A DNA stretch of 64,000 nucleotides from assembly GCA_030248195.1 (NCBI GenBank), contig JASAND010012447.1, positions 1 through 64,000 on the forward strand. The letters run 5' to 3'. Position 1 is the first letter of the stretch; each line of letters begins with the position of its first letter. This stretch comes from Trissonchulus latispiculum (taxonomy: Eukaryota; Nematoda; Enoplea; Enoplida; Ironidae). Below the pieces are notes generated by a model. It was not told where the DNA came from and ran no database searches. It saw only the letters and a program-made list of their open reading frames with translations. The translations under genes were made by a program, and so were the position numbers. This document shows positions 21,270 to 33,564 of the stretch, in pieces.

Positions 21270-22480
21270 TTTAATTAATTTGAATTTGAATTAGAATTAG
21301 TTTTTGGATAGCCTAGCTTTCAGTAGTGTTTTCTTTTTCGCTTGAAATCTGCATGTATCAATAGAAAACATCTAGAAAGCGAAGTGTCGTAAACTTATTT
21401 TTGAGTTTTGAAAAAATAGTCTTATAAATGCATCCAAGATTGGGTGCTAGAAGTTTGCTGGTACATCAGTTTCTGGGTCTGGCTATGCATTATATTCAAT
21501 GTATACATTCTTGTTGTCAGTATCGATATATATTTGATGGCTTTTATTCTGACATTTTCTACAGTTCTTATTTTGAAACTGTCCTTTCTGCCCCTCTTCG
21601 CAATTGAATTCTGTGAATTTAGATGTTGGATTCTTGTAATTTGTTGTCAACTCTAAATCATATTAGATACGCATGCTTTCTGCGCTTCGTACCTAAAATT
21701 ATTATTATTCTTATTATTATTTGGTTTCCCAAGGCAACATTGTTTTAATAATTCCTTGAGATCAGTACCCATCTTTCATCTCATGCGCGCTGTAAAACAT
21801 CTATATATTTTAGATTGTTTGTATTTCTGAGATTCGAAATTTTAATCGACTGACTGAATTAACTGAGTTTTATATTGACTGTGCATTTGACGTCAAAATT
21901 AGTTGCATCCGTATTTCGTATTTGGTTTGAGTACAGACACAGCCAAAAGTGTATAAGATAGTATCTTGAATTCCAGTAAGCGTTAGTATTGACAACTCCG
22001 TAGAATTTCACATCCAGTTAACTTCTGTAGGTACTGTTTTATTTTGCATTTTTGGTTTTATCTGTATATTGTATTTATCTCGGAGCGAGTTTATTTTGTC
22101 ATTGCGTTGTAGGGTTCGTGAACCCGGCTGCTTGCGTGTGTGATCATGTTGCTGAGAATAAAGGAATGGAGTGGCTTTGCTAAAACACGGGGCCGTTTGC
22201 ACCAAACATGATTAACGGCCTTGTTCGTGAAAAATTTTATCTTTTTCTTTTCATTTTAGCAAGATTTATCCCTGCACGTTCGGAGTAATAAGGTCTGGGA
22301 AACAGGTTTGGTGTAAGCGGCTGAACATCTAATTTGAGAAAATGCTTCTGGACGACTGTGGTTAGTTTCGTGAAAGCTGCAATTTAGCATTTGCACTTGG
22401 ATGCAAGTCCGTAAGGATTCGAATGGCACTAGGGCGCTTGCAAAATGCAGATTCATCTGGTTGAACACTATTAGAAAAAT
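21270..22480. other. Intergenic, nothing firm
   Basis: AT-rich with a short TTA-rich run near 21700. Text at 22188-22225 (ggggccgtttgcaccaaaca, ggcc) resembles a mini inverted-repeat end but is too short to call. Confidence 0.45.
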
Positions 22481-22489
22481 TTCAGTTAA

Positions 22490-23458
22490 GGTCGCACTTC
22501 CCTTACATTCAGTCCACTTTGGAAAGCTGTAACTTACCCAATATTGAGAGTTATAAATTAAGCCACATATCAAAATGAAGCTTTACATCTTCTGCGTCGT
22601 TTGGTATATATTACTGAAACGTGTCTACCTAGTTTGTATTGGTTGCAAACTTACCAAAAGTAGCCACAATTTTCGACCAAAATTTTTTCTGAAAAATTTT
22701 TACGCAACAGGAGAATGGCCGTATCCAATGTGTTTCTGAGATAATTTGCCATGGACGGTCTTTCGATTTTGCCAAAATATCGTTTCAGTATACAGAAATT
22801 GAGCATTTTATTAAAATTTGGCATTTTATCCAACTTTAAAAATCATTGCTGTTGATTGGAGGCTGATAAAGAGAAAAAGAAAAAGCGTCCCGGGCAAATT
22901 ATCCAAACATACTACGTGTAGTATATCTTTTAGATCCACCCATTGGTTACGGAGCAATCTTCGGTCAAAAAATTTTGGCCGCAATTTGACAAAATCAGTT
23001 ATTCGCCCAGAACTTTAGGCTTATTCAATGTACAGTGCTCTAGCCTCTGTTGAAGCTCTTTGAGTATAAATGTGTCTACACTTGCAGTGTACACTGGCTC
23101 CAATTAGACAAAACCTGTTTTCAGCAAAATCAGATCGTGTCAAAAATAACCAATTTTCGAGCAAAAATGTTTCAAAAATTCACTGCTCAAAAACGATAAG
23201 AGCTAGAGACTATTGTCAAAGTTGTAGAGCACATAATAAGCTTTTAAATGATTATAGTAGCTGGGCACAATTTTCTATATATAGTTCTAGAACTTCAAAT
23301 TTTTGTTTCTCACTGTGCATGAATGTTATGAAGCTGGAGTTTTTTTACAGGACGTTTATTATCATTCCCGATGCATTTTCTGAAAATTTGAATGAAATCG
23401 GGCAATAATTGCACTTTCTGCAACTATTTATATCAGCGCACGTAAGGGGAGCACGACC
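22490..23458. mobile_element. TTAA element, family T2
   Basis: 969 bp between TTAA at 22486-22489 and 23459-23462. Ends are GGTCGCACTTCCCTTACATT and, inverted, GGTCGTGCTCCCCTTACGTG. Size and first bases resemble T1 but the interior differs. No credible coding frame. Confidence 0.8.
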
Positions 23459-23841
23459 TTAAATCGCATTGGTAGATGATCAATTAAAATTGTTTTGCTA
23501 TGTCACAAAATATGACCCATCTTAGCCTATGCAGTCTGAGGACCAGTCCAAGTTCCAACAGAATCTGTCATTGCTACTGTATGGATTAGATCCCGCAAGG
23601 ATAATTTTAAAATACATTTTAAAAATTTTTGGAAAAGATATCCGCCACTCACAAAGATTTAATCATAACATAATTAAAGACTGCACTTTTGGGCGGGGTG
23701 GGCTCCCTGGTTTTCCAATGGATATTGCTGAAATATGTTACGGCAAATGTTAGACATATCAATTGAAAATTACCGTTAGGTGATAGATAGCTAGTTAGAG
23801 TAGCAGAGTGCTCCATCTTGGTGCAGAATTTTTAGTTATAT

Positions 23842-24221
23842 CAAGAGTACACAATAGATAAGAGTATGACAGCTGGCAGCTTCTCTGTTATCAGCTGCAG
23901 GTACATGCTCTGCACGCTAACGGCTTACCTCATACACAAACGTGTACCTAGTGACCCCCCCCCACAAATCAGTACCCAGTACACGTTTCTGTACGTTCAC
24001 TCGCCGTATCTTTACGTGTTAAAGCTCGAAAACACAACGCCTGCGAGCGTCTAATTTGTGTCTGCTTCGAGCTTTAGAACGCTAAGATAGCGGCCAAATT
24101 CGTTTGAAGTGAGCATACACGTTTGTGGGGGGGGGTCAGCCGTTAGCGTGCAGAGCATGTACCTGCAGCTGATAACAGAGAGCTTGCCAGCTGTCACACT
24201 CTTATCTATTATGTACTCTTG
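23842..24221. mobile_element. Palindromic element, family P, copy 3
   Basis: 380-bp palindrome (caagagtacacaatagataa / attatgtactcttg) with GTTATAT on both sides (23835-23841, 24222-24228). Arms share ctgttatcagctgcaggtac. Directly abuts copy 4. Confidence 0.85.
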
Positions 24222-24228
24222 GTTATAT

Positions 24229-24892
24229 CAAGAGTACATAATATAAGAGTATGAAACTCTTACACTAGCATGTACAAATCATGCTAGGTATGCTCGGTTC
24301 ATTAACTCGGGACCCCCCCCCCCAACTTCCGGGGGGGGGGGGTCCCACTTTGCACTAATTACACGCTTTCATATAAGCGTGTGTCTGCTCGCTGATTGGC
24401 CCACTAGCCTAAGACTTACTGTAGGTAATTTATTAGTTAGTTTAAATAACTAATTATAACTTTAATTAGTTTAGTACAATCAAAAAACTAATTCGACAAC
24501 TTTGTAGCATTTTGTATGCTCTTTCCAATGATACAAAAATTGTTGCACATTACATTCCTGCGATTTTTTGTATTGTGCAACAATTTTTATATCATTGGAA
24601 AGGGCAGAAAAAATGCTATAAAGTTGTCGAATTAGTTTTTTGATTGTCCTAACCTAATTAAAGTTATAATTAATTATTTAAAATAACTAATAAATTACCT
24701 ACAGTAAGCCTTAGGCTAGTGGGCCAATCAGCGAGCAGACACACGCTTATATGAAAGCGTGTAATTAGTGCAAAGTGGGACCCCCCCGGAAGTTACGGGG
24801 GGGGGGGGGTCCCGAGTTAATGAACCGAGCATACCTAGCATGATTTGTACATGCTAGTGTAAGAGTTTCATACTCTTTATTATGTACTCTTG
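24229..24892. mobile_element. Palindromic element, family P-like, copy 4, arms about 330 bp
   Basis: Near-perfect inverted repeat centred at about 24560: the left arm includes actcttacactagcatgtac and an 11-14 bp C run, mirrored on the right. It shares only the outer ~30 bp with family P; its interior is different. GTTATAT flanks it (24222-24228, 24893-24899). Confidence 0.85.
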
Positions 24893-25961
24893 GTTATATA
24901 TATAAAAGTGGTTTAACAAAAATTGCAATTTTCTTTGTCTTCGCTCAAACAAAATTTGAATTTGGCCGAGCTTGGAAACAGAGTTAGAAAAAGACAGAAA
25001 ATTTCTTAACTAGGAAGGACACTTCAGTTGGGCCGTATGATTATAGTTCTAATTTTACCAAAGCCAACTAGGGGCTGATTCCTTAAAACTCTGCTAATAC
25101 TGTATGTCTATGGCCTGCTGCATTGAGGTCCAGCAGATGTAATAATAAGAAAGAAATAACTAAAGTTTATAATATTGCTACTGTTAACTCTTAGCTCCCA
25201 AACGCTTTGAAATGAAGGCTCAAAATGAGCAATAGTCTGAACCCGGTCCGAATTTTGAGTATGAGGTTGCTCCCCGAGGGAGATCAACAAATTCCTCCAG
25301 GGGACGTGCACGGTGCACGTGATCATAGAAAATTATTTCGCTTAATATTGCTTGTATTGAGATGTTTGTATGCCTTACCAAACCCTAATCTTGCCAAAAT
25401 CCCGGCTTGGACTGAAACGTAAACTGCAAAAGTTCTTGCTCTGTGTTAGATTAAGCAGAGATTTTAGCCAAGACCAGGGTTTCGGCAGTTGGGATTTTGG
25501 AACAGCATACATGGAGCAATGGATAAGAGCATAACAAACATTTAAAAAGTAAACGTCGAAAAGAATTATTTGCAAGCCTACAGTTATGGCATTAGCTAAA
25601 GCTACCTATTCCTGATAAAGTGAAATTGTTAAACATGTTTACAAGTTACCAGTAAAATGTCATTAAAATGTTATTGCGATTGATGGAGAGTAAGCAAAAC
25701 ACAAAAACGAAATTTGAAAACTGTGCCTCAATTCTTGCGACGCTAACAGCGGAAGATGAAACTTTCCCACGGCCTCAGTGTGAGCGAAAGCCTGTTTCAT
25801 TTGGAAAGTACATAGCACGGGCCAAATAGCCCCGGCTAAATTTTTCTGTGAATACCAAAGCTAACTTGGCCTGCACTAAAGTTAGCACAGACCAAATTTC
25901 AGAATAATTAGTCCGTGCCAAACTCTTAGCCATGGCTAAATTGATACAGCACTCTGTATAC

Positions 25962-26738
25962 TAGAGGCCTGCATTACGGTCAGCGGGTTGGGCCGAGCGG
26001 TCCGACGGCCAAAGTTCACAGGCCGGGCCGGGCCGCGGGTCGAGTTTTCGGTCTGCTCCCATAATTTTTGCCAGATTTTACTGAAGAAAAAATGACTCAA
26101 ATCTTCAGCTCGAATGAATTTCGTGCTTCTTAATTATGTTTCTTACTTTTCAGGAACTAGTTTCAGTATTTTCATATCATAAATGTTACCCTGTATTCTG
26201 TTTAAATTAGACAGTGAATTAAATTGTTAAATAAATGCTGGATATCCTTCAAATTTTAACGTTATCTGTATAATAAGTACATATGCTTATGCTCGTTTCT
26301 TGATTCGCGAAAAGGCCTAGTCAAAAATTATCGTTTCAAATGTTGTCCAGTACAACCCTGTGGTTCAAAACATTCGGAGCAAGCACTTCAAGCTGTTAAA
26401 ATTCGGAACAATCAATTTAAACTGTTAATTGCAAAAGTTGGTGCTCAAACTTAATGTCATATCTCTCAAGTCATTGATGCAATTTTTAGGACTACAATAC
26501 AGGAACTTCAAACTGAATTTCAATAAAAAATTTGGGAATTTTTTGAAATTTTGCACTTTCTGAAAAAATAGAAAATTTCGCGGGCCGGGCCGGCAAGCCG
26601 AAAAATTTGACGGTCTGGGGCCGCGCGGGCCGAAACCTTTCACGGGTCGAGAAAAATGTTTTCTTTTCGGGCGGGTCGAGAAAAATTTTTCACTGGCCGG
26701 GCCGGGCCGCAAAAATTCGGCCTACATTCAGGTCTCTA
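25962..26738. mobile_element. hAT-like non-autonomous element, 8-bp duplication
   Basis: 777 bp with perfect CTGTATAC duplications at 25954-25961 and 26739-26746. Termini are TAGAGGCCTGCATTACGG and, inverted, TAGAGACCTGAATGTAGG. An 8-bp duplication with TAGAG ends fits the hAT superfamily. Both subterminal regions are unusually GC-rich, with repeated gggccgggcc motifs around an AT-rich middle. No transposase frame. Confidence 0.85.
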
Positions 26739-27414
26739 CTGTATACGGCGGCAAAACTGATTGCTGGTTGCGCAGCCTTGTCCGTAATCTTGTTATGCTT
26801 TACTATCAAAACTTTTGTTTGGTCTAACACCAAATTTTATGTGTGGGTTGCCCAGTTTGTGTGCACCATTTGCGTGCACGAAAGCGTGTTGAGACTATAA
26901 TTTTTATAATATTTTATATAATTCCCAATCTGTCACAAATCCCTTCGCATTGATTCGCATTCATGCGCAAGCGCATCCCAGAAGAATTTTCTAGCTTCAC
27001 TAACGAATAAATAGTTTGATTGTTTATTTTATTTTTGATACATAAAATCAGATTTGTTCAGCACACTGTTACCGTGTTAGATGAGCTGGAGCCTCGTCCG
27101 GCAAGTAGAATCAGTATTTAGGCAAAGTTTGAAGATACCGTATGTTTTCTGGTAGCAATTTCATTAAAGGTCAGCCCACTCTCATTTATTCTCACACTTA
27201 CGCAACGGTTACCGCAGGAGTTTTTTTATTTTATCTCCAAACTTTGATGAGATAGCTATGACTACCATTTTAAGGTGTTTTACGTCGAAATTCCAAAGTA
27301 GACATTACATAATTATTTAATGGAAGCAGCTCTCCACACTCGTTTTGAAAATGGATTTGGAGGCTGTAGTAAGCTATCAACATTATCTTTGCAGAAACCG
27401 TGTCTTAACCATAC

Positions 27415-27610
27415 GTGTACTTGGGGGGGAGGGTTGGGTTCGGGGGGTTCACCACCCCCCCCAGCCCGGGAGCTCATCCCCCGCGCGGGCCCACACCCCC
27501 CCCCAGAGGCCGGATTTTTCCGTTTTTTTGGGCAAAAAACGGAAAAATTCGGTTTTCGGCGGCCCTCTGCCGCCGGGTCACCCCCCCCCCCCCCGAGAAT
27601 TTCCCCTCCT
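27415..27610. repeat. Dispersed repeat, family G, second copy
   Basis: C/G-rich block with the inverted pair ccgtttttttgggcaaaaaacgg, flanked by runs of 8-14 C. Long open frames here come from composition, not coding. Confidence 0.4.
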
Positions 27611-28459
27611 GCACATGTCTGGTCTTAACCTATGCAGAAGAATCAAAAGCTTGGGTGTGATAATCTATGCCGAAAACGTCAGATGTCAGAAAGATATACT
27701 AGAATATTTTTAAAATTCAAGTCAGAATCGTTATCATTGAAGCAATATATAAGTACGAAACATAGTCAAAAGTAAAAGGGGAAAATTGAAAATTCAATGC
27801 AAATTGTAAATTTTCCAGTGAAATTAGCCCAAAATTTAGCAATAAATTCGAACAAAAGTGACTGTTGACCCGCTCCGACCGAAAACATGGAACCAAAACC
27901 AATGTAAAGATATGAGTAGCCTCAATAAAGATGAATTTAAGTTAAAGAAGATTTGCTAAGGTCCTAGAGTGTGTACATGTAAATCTCGCCTAACTCGCTT
28001 ACCCCTAAACAACTACAAACGCGCCGGCAATCTATATTAGTACCGTGAGTTTACTGGTTTTATGACAAAAAATTATGGAATTAACAAAACAATGAAACTG
28101 AATTTTACAGTTCAAGAACACGAAACTTCAAAGGCCAACAATTATTCAAAACAAAAGAAAACGGAAAAACAAACCCAAAGTACAGACAAGGGGAGGAGAA
28201 GGGGGTCAGCCCCCGAAAGAGATTCCCAAAATTAGACGGTCGGCAAGAACTGCAGAGAGAACAAAATGGCCCGACCGCATTCCACCAAGACGTAAGAGAG
28301 ACTTACTTTTTCACTCAATTTTAGATTATGGAAAATTAGCTAAGGAACCAAGGTTCCTTTCCTACACAAGAGTACAATTTACATTTATCGTTTGTAAAGA
28401 TAACGCTGCATTTTAAGTGCATTTAAATGAAAATCAAGGAGAATATCGGAAAATACTTC

Positions 28460-28555
28460 ACACCAGGTACCCAGTATGCACTGACCTGAAAGTCGAACTT
28501 CGGGTACCCACGACCCCGGGTATTCTGATACCCGCGCCGCGACCTAGTTCCAACT
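28460..28555. repeat. GGGTACCC-type repeat remnant
   Basis: cttcgggtacccacgacccc and gggtattctgatacccgcgc share the GGGTACCC motif of the hAT-like element at 31279-33564. A short leftover. Confidence 0.35.
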
Positions 28556-29944
28556 CTGCGTAAAATGTCACTGAATATTTAGATAAAATAAATTTCATTT
28601 TACTCAAATCAAAGTTCAGTACTCTTTTAGGTGACAGTGCTTATCAACCATTAAATCTAGGTTAAGTTGCTATCCCGTTTTAACTTGCTATATATCTTTA
28701 ACCAACGAATTTATCCCATGATTACGACTTAAACACGAGTTTACATATGGTCTATAGTTCTGCAAGCTTGGTTAAAAGTTACATTGAAATGAACCTTAGA
28801 GTATAGCCCCCTCCTTAGCATATATCCCTATCCGTGCCTAATCCTATTTACTAGTATCCTCTGTCCACTCATGATGAAATTATTATTTCTTGTTTGTTTA
28901 TGACAAACTATATGTCTTCATTTAACGTTCTTATCAGTCCCCGAAGCGCCAATTCAGGTCATTCTGCTTCATTAATGGACTAAATTAAGCATCATTTACG
29001 ACACAATAGAATCCCACTGAAGTATAATTAATTGGGTTACAGCTAACTGATTAGTCTCTTCTCTGAGACACCTGCCACTTCAAAACTAAGCTATTGAACA
29101 TATAAACACTGTAGCCGAACGTAAAACTTGAGATTACTCTGTGATAACACGTGCATGTAAAATACCAATGCAATAGCGATATTCACCTTTGTCTCATGGA
29201 AACTGCCAAAGCGTTAGTTGCTATTTTTGTCTTGGTGCCCAGCAATTTAGGTTCTCGTTGAAGATCTCTATTATATATGCTGCCCTTCGCAGTTCATAAG
29301 GTGGGCAGAAGGCGGGGAGGCGAGGATCATAGTTGCAATTACGATAGTGTCGAATAAGGTCTTAAGTATTCACCGAGAACTGGATGGCTAACTACATGTA
29401 GTGAGTGACTGACCAGATCAACTTACCCGGTAATTTGGTTCATTCATTGATACAAACTTACCCGGTTTCATCTGTGCTGTGTCAGTCTTGATTTTGGTTA
29501 ACTTTGTTTTAGCTACAGTATGTAGTTCTGCCAGAAAGACCAATGCGCCGTCCGTTTGAAATAGTGGTAATCATGAAAAAAGCTGCCCACGACACGTGTC
29601 GTAGTAGACCCATTGCGGTGTAGCGGTGTAACTTTATCAATGTGAGCTTTATTAATTAAGCTAGGGAAAATTTGTTAATGCATACAACAAAAGAGATTCC
29701 GATTCCACCATCATTTGATTAGAAGGAGAAAACAATGGTTGCATATTTTGACAGATCAGCTTGTAAATGTAGATTAAACATTTGCAGGACCCATCCAAAC
29801 TTTCTCGTAAATACAAAACCGTACCTCTCATTCTATAGCCCTGTTGAACTAATCGGTTTGTAAATTAAAATGTTTGCATAGCAATATATAATGTAATCTA
29901 GAAATTGTTTACATTTCCTTTGGAACGAAGTGATCCCTCTTTAT

Positions 29945-30330
29945 AGTGGTGAATGGTGGTTGTATCCTTTTTGTGCAGTGTCATTTGAAGCGCTATAGCT
30001 GTCGCAATTTTTGGAGTTAGAAAAAGGTCTATTTTACATCATGTTTAAATATTGATGTTTCAAACCAGCAAAATTTTTGTGCTACGATGTAGAGGACATG
30101 TAATAATACCAGGGACATTTTTGAATTTTGCGCCAGCGGCTCTTAGTGCTCCAGAAAATCCGCCAAATGTGTAATCCATAGGGTTGTTTTAGAGAAATCG
30201 TTGTTTATTGGAATTAGTTGCTATTATTTGTTAATTTTAAGATTAAGCAATGTATCTTCACGTCAATTTTGTTATATTGACATGCTGGACTTTGACCAGG
30301 AAAATGTGTTTTTTGCATGGAATCATGAAT
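29945..30330. mobile_element. Diverged copy of the 37861 TTAA-type element
   Basis: It contains ggtggttgtatcctttttgt at its left and ctccagaaaatccgccaaat inside, in the same order as at 37861-38400. No target duplication recognised. Confidence 0.4.
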
Positions 30331-30392
30331 TTTCAGCATCTTTTACAATATAATAGTTAAATACACTATGCAGCAGTAATATTATAATTTAG

Positions 30393-31029
30393 GGGTCTTT
30401 CCCATTATCCCCCCACACACCTCCGAAGAAGTACCGAAGAAGCACAATTTGACTTATTGAGTTGAAATTTGGTGGAGGTAGGTTTTTGGACCTGCTGATT
30501 TCATAAATGAAAAAATTTTAAAATTTTAAAATTTTTTTAAAATTTCAAACTTTTAGTTTGGTGAGGGGGGACCAAGGGGAACCGAAAAATTTTTCGAAAA
30601 ACATTTTGCTGAAAACATCCTTACAGGGGTTTTCTGGGGCGCTGATCACGAATCTGAAATCGGTTCTTCGATTCGGCTTTTCGTTCTCAGGATAAGCTTA
30701 CATCTTAAGCTTAAATCTTTAGCTTATATTAAGCTAATGAAAAGCTGAATCGAAAAACTGATTTCAGATTCGTGATCAGCGCCCCAGAAAACCCCTGTAA
30801 GGAAGTTTTCAGCAAAATGTTTTTCGAAAAGCTTTTCGGTTCCCCTTGGTCCCCCCTTACCAATCTAAAAGTTTCAAATTTTAAAAATTTTTGAAAATTT
30901 TAAAATTTTTGCATTTATGAAATCAGCAGGTCCGAAAACCTTCCTCCACCAAATTTCAACTCAATCAGTCAAATTGTGCTTCTTTGGTACTTCTTTGGAG
31001 CTGTGGGGGGGGGATAATGGGAAATACCC
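30393..31029. mobile_element. Fold-back element, family FB, copy 1 (complete)
   Basis: 637 bp with TAATTTAG duplicated at 30385-30392 and 31030-31037. Arms start GGGTCTTTCCCATTATCCCC (right: GGGTATTTCCC) and mirror each other almost to the centre at about 30710, passing through ggggcgctgatcacgaatct and gcttaaatctttagctta. Essentially all arm, no coding interior. Confidence 0.88.
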
Positions 31030-31278
31030 TAATTTAGAGTTACTGAATATCTATTTCCTAAGGAAAAGCGATTCGCCTTTGCTGTATGGAGCAGGGTTTG
31101 TGTGCATTGTGATAAATAATATGTGGTAGACAATATCTAATAAACCGTATTGTAGTGAGGAATTGATTTCTGTCAATTTTCTTTAGGTGCTCGACGTCTG
31201 AGCCTGAGCTTGATAGTTGATATATTAACAAGAGCACATATATTAAGCACATATAGTGTGTGATAGCAGCAGGTAGGC

Positions 31279-33564
31279 ATGGGCAAGGGTCCAAAAAATT
31301 GGACCGGGTACCCGGCACTACCCGAAGCTCTATGTCGGGTAATTGCCACACTACCCGGGTACCCGACTTCGGGTACCCACCCGGGCACCCGGGTACCCGA
31401 GCAGTTTTCGGATACCCGAAAACAAAATTGGTATTTTAAACCTGTTTTACGTTTGCTAAAACTAAACCGAATTTATTATGTCATATTGCAACTTAATTCT
31501 TCTTTAGAATTAAGTTGGCAGTCCTCTAGTGACTACAGGCAAAAGGTATTAAGTATTTGGTTCCATTCCATACAACTTTTTGGAATACGGTGACAATGGA
31601 ACTCTCGGTCCAACTACGGTAGAATTCAAAAATAAAATCGTAAAAAGAGATGTCCAGTTTTTGCTTTAGATATTGATATATAGAATTAATAAAATTCTTT
31701 CCGGTGACAAACTGAATTTGGAATGCAAGCAGACGTTTAAGGTGGTGATTCCTTTTGGGCACATATTGTTATTTGGCGACGTAAATCAAGATGAAATTTG
31801 ATGAAACTTTCCGAAATAAGTTCTTTTAGCGTTCTAACACCCTCCGCGCAATCCCGATTCAAAAATTCGAGTTTTCCGGTCAAAGTGGTTTTTCCCAATT
31901 TCTGAACGTTTGGCAGCTGCTATGCAGTTATGACTATATTCATTCGAAAGATCTCATTGAGCTTCACATTTTTGCTTTTTAAAGCAAGTTTCTAGCTTTT
32001 CTCTACCGTGAGATATAGCCGATTTTCTTGTTTTGGAGTCGAAAACTTGTCATTTTCGCAGAAATCAAATAATCCAACATTTCTTGAACTACGCAAGCCG
32101 TAAAATCAAACTAAGGGCGTCGATCTGAAGGTCTCACAGGGACAAATTATCCGACGCATGATCGTCTTCCAACTGCTATCCTGTAGGCTGCTATCATGAA
32201 AAATGTAGTTTTTGCAAAAACACGACCAATTTTTTTTCCAAAGATTGTGGAGCATTCACCATGCAAGCTGGAGGGCTGCTACTGAACAAATGTGTTCTGC
32301 ACAAATATACCCAGGGACGATTTTTTAGTTGTCCCGATTGCTGCTTTCTAGCAAAAGTAATCGCTTGACAAATGTGGAGAAAGTAGGCAAAATACAGGTA
32401 ACGCACACATTTCAGCTTATTTCTCTATAACGAAGAGCGCTTTCACAATAAATAAAAAATCGTCCCCAGCTATTTGATGGAGGTATCGAATGATATAACC
32501 GACGTCTCGCGAAAAAAATTACTTGAGTCTGCAAAAATTCTGGAAAATTATACTTCTTCTAAAATGTGTTAAAAATATTTTACAAATGCAACATTAGTTT
32601 CGTGGCATGCATTAAAAAGAGCGAATGTCAAGCTACATTTTGATATAAAAATGACTTCTTAACTCCAAGTAATGAATGAGTAATAATGGTGCAAACTTTA
32701 TGTGACCAAAGGGAATCACCACCTTAAGACTGATTTTCGAAAACGCTAATGTTGTTAATGGTGTCAAATTTAATATAAATTCAACTGTCTCAGAAAATCA
32801 GTGCTACGATTTTAAAATATTTTTTAAAATTTCTGTTCTCAAGAATGTTAAATTTCTCAAAAATCGTCACGAACCCACAAATCATGAAATGAACAAACAC
32901 AATATTGTATCATTTGATTTTACAGGATGGATCGAGCTGGTCGTAAGGTTTTTCGCAAAGTATAGTGTAGTAGTGTAGCTACATAGTGCAGACCATAATA
33001 GAGCAGGATAAAGGCTGTGTTCAATATAACTCAAGTCGAGTTTAATTTCCCGAAAAGGACTGGATTTGGTATCATGGATTTCCGATTTTCACAAAACTTT
33101 TAGGTTTTGCGAAATTAGTGTTTTTCAATTCGCAGAGGGGACCAGAAACCAGATACTTTTGTCACAGACTTTTCTTTTCTGAAATGTTTATATAAAGGTT
33201 ATCGGGGCACTGAACAGCATATAGTTCAGCATATATAAGCTGAACTATATGCTGTTGTACGCTGAAAATGGAGCTTACACTAAGCTAACGAAAAATTAAA
33301 TCGAAAAACAGTTTTCAGATTGTGTTCCGCGTCCCCGAAAACCCCCACATGAAGAACATCAAATTTCGCGAAATCAAAAACTGCGATATATATTCGAGCT
33401 CAGGGTGGTTGAAAACATGCCCATAACAAATTTTAGCTCAATTGGTCAAGTTTTAAAAGTTGTCGGTGTTGGAGGTTGAATTGGAACTTCTAAATCCAGT
33501 TCGGTTTTTTCGGTTTTAACTGGATATCGATACCCGAAGCAAGACCCGGGTACCCGACTAGACT
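31279..33564. mobile_element. hAT-like element rich in GGGTACCCG, hosting a T1 copy
   Basis: AGGTAGGC occurs at 31271-31278 and 33565-33572 as a probable 8-bp duplication. Subterminal regions carry GGGTACCCG repeats (31306-31440 and 33520-33560). The T1 copy at 31741-32723 is inserted inside, and 33130-33480 resembles the fold-back family. Terminal inverted repeats are weak, so the boundaries rest mainly on the duplication. Confidence 0.55.
31741..32723 (-). mobile_element. TTAA element, family T1, copy 3 (complete)
   Basis: 983 bp between TTAA at 31737-31740 and 32724-32727 with the T1 terminal repeats. Inserted within the hAT-like element at 31279-33564. The shared frame lies on the minus strand at 32406-32194 and loses register after about 58 codons. 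Confidence 0.9.

Larger units (their letters stand above)
26747..29940. other. Intergenic, mostly featureless
   Basis: Apart from the G-family repeat (27415-27610) and the GGGTACCC remnant (28460), no gene or paired repeat was found. Purine-rich tracts at about 28188 and 29300 resemble retroelement polypurine tracts but nothing supports that. Confidence 0.45.

Noticed and set aside
27320..27713. Pro/Gly-rich open frames in three frames
   Set aside because: Caused by C/G runs of the G-family repeat.
28180..28310. Possible C-terminal end of a retrotransposon polyprotein (an RRSxRT...PxR-like stretch) after a purine-rich tract
   Set aside because: Too short and basic-composition driven; no adjacent pol domains or LTRs found.
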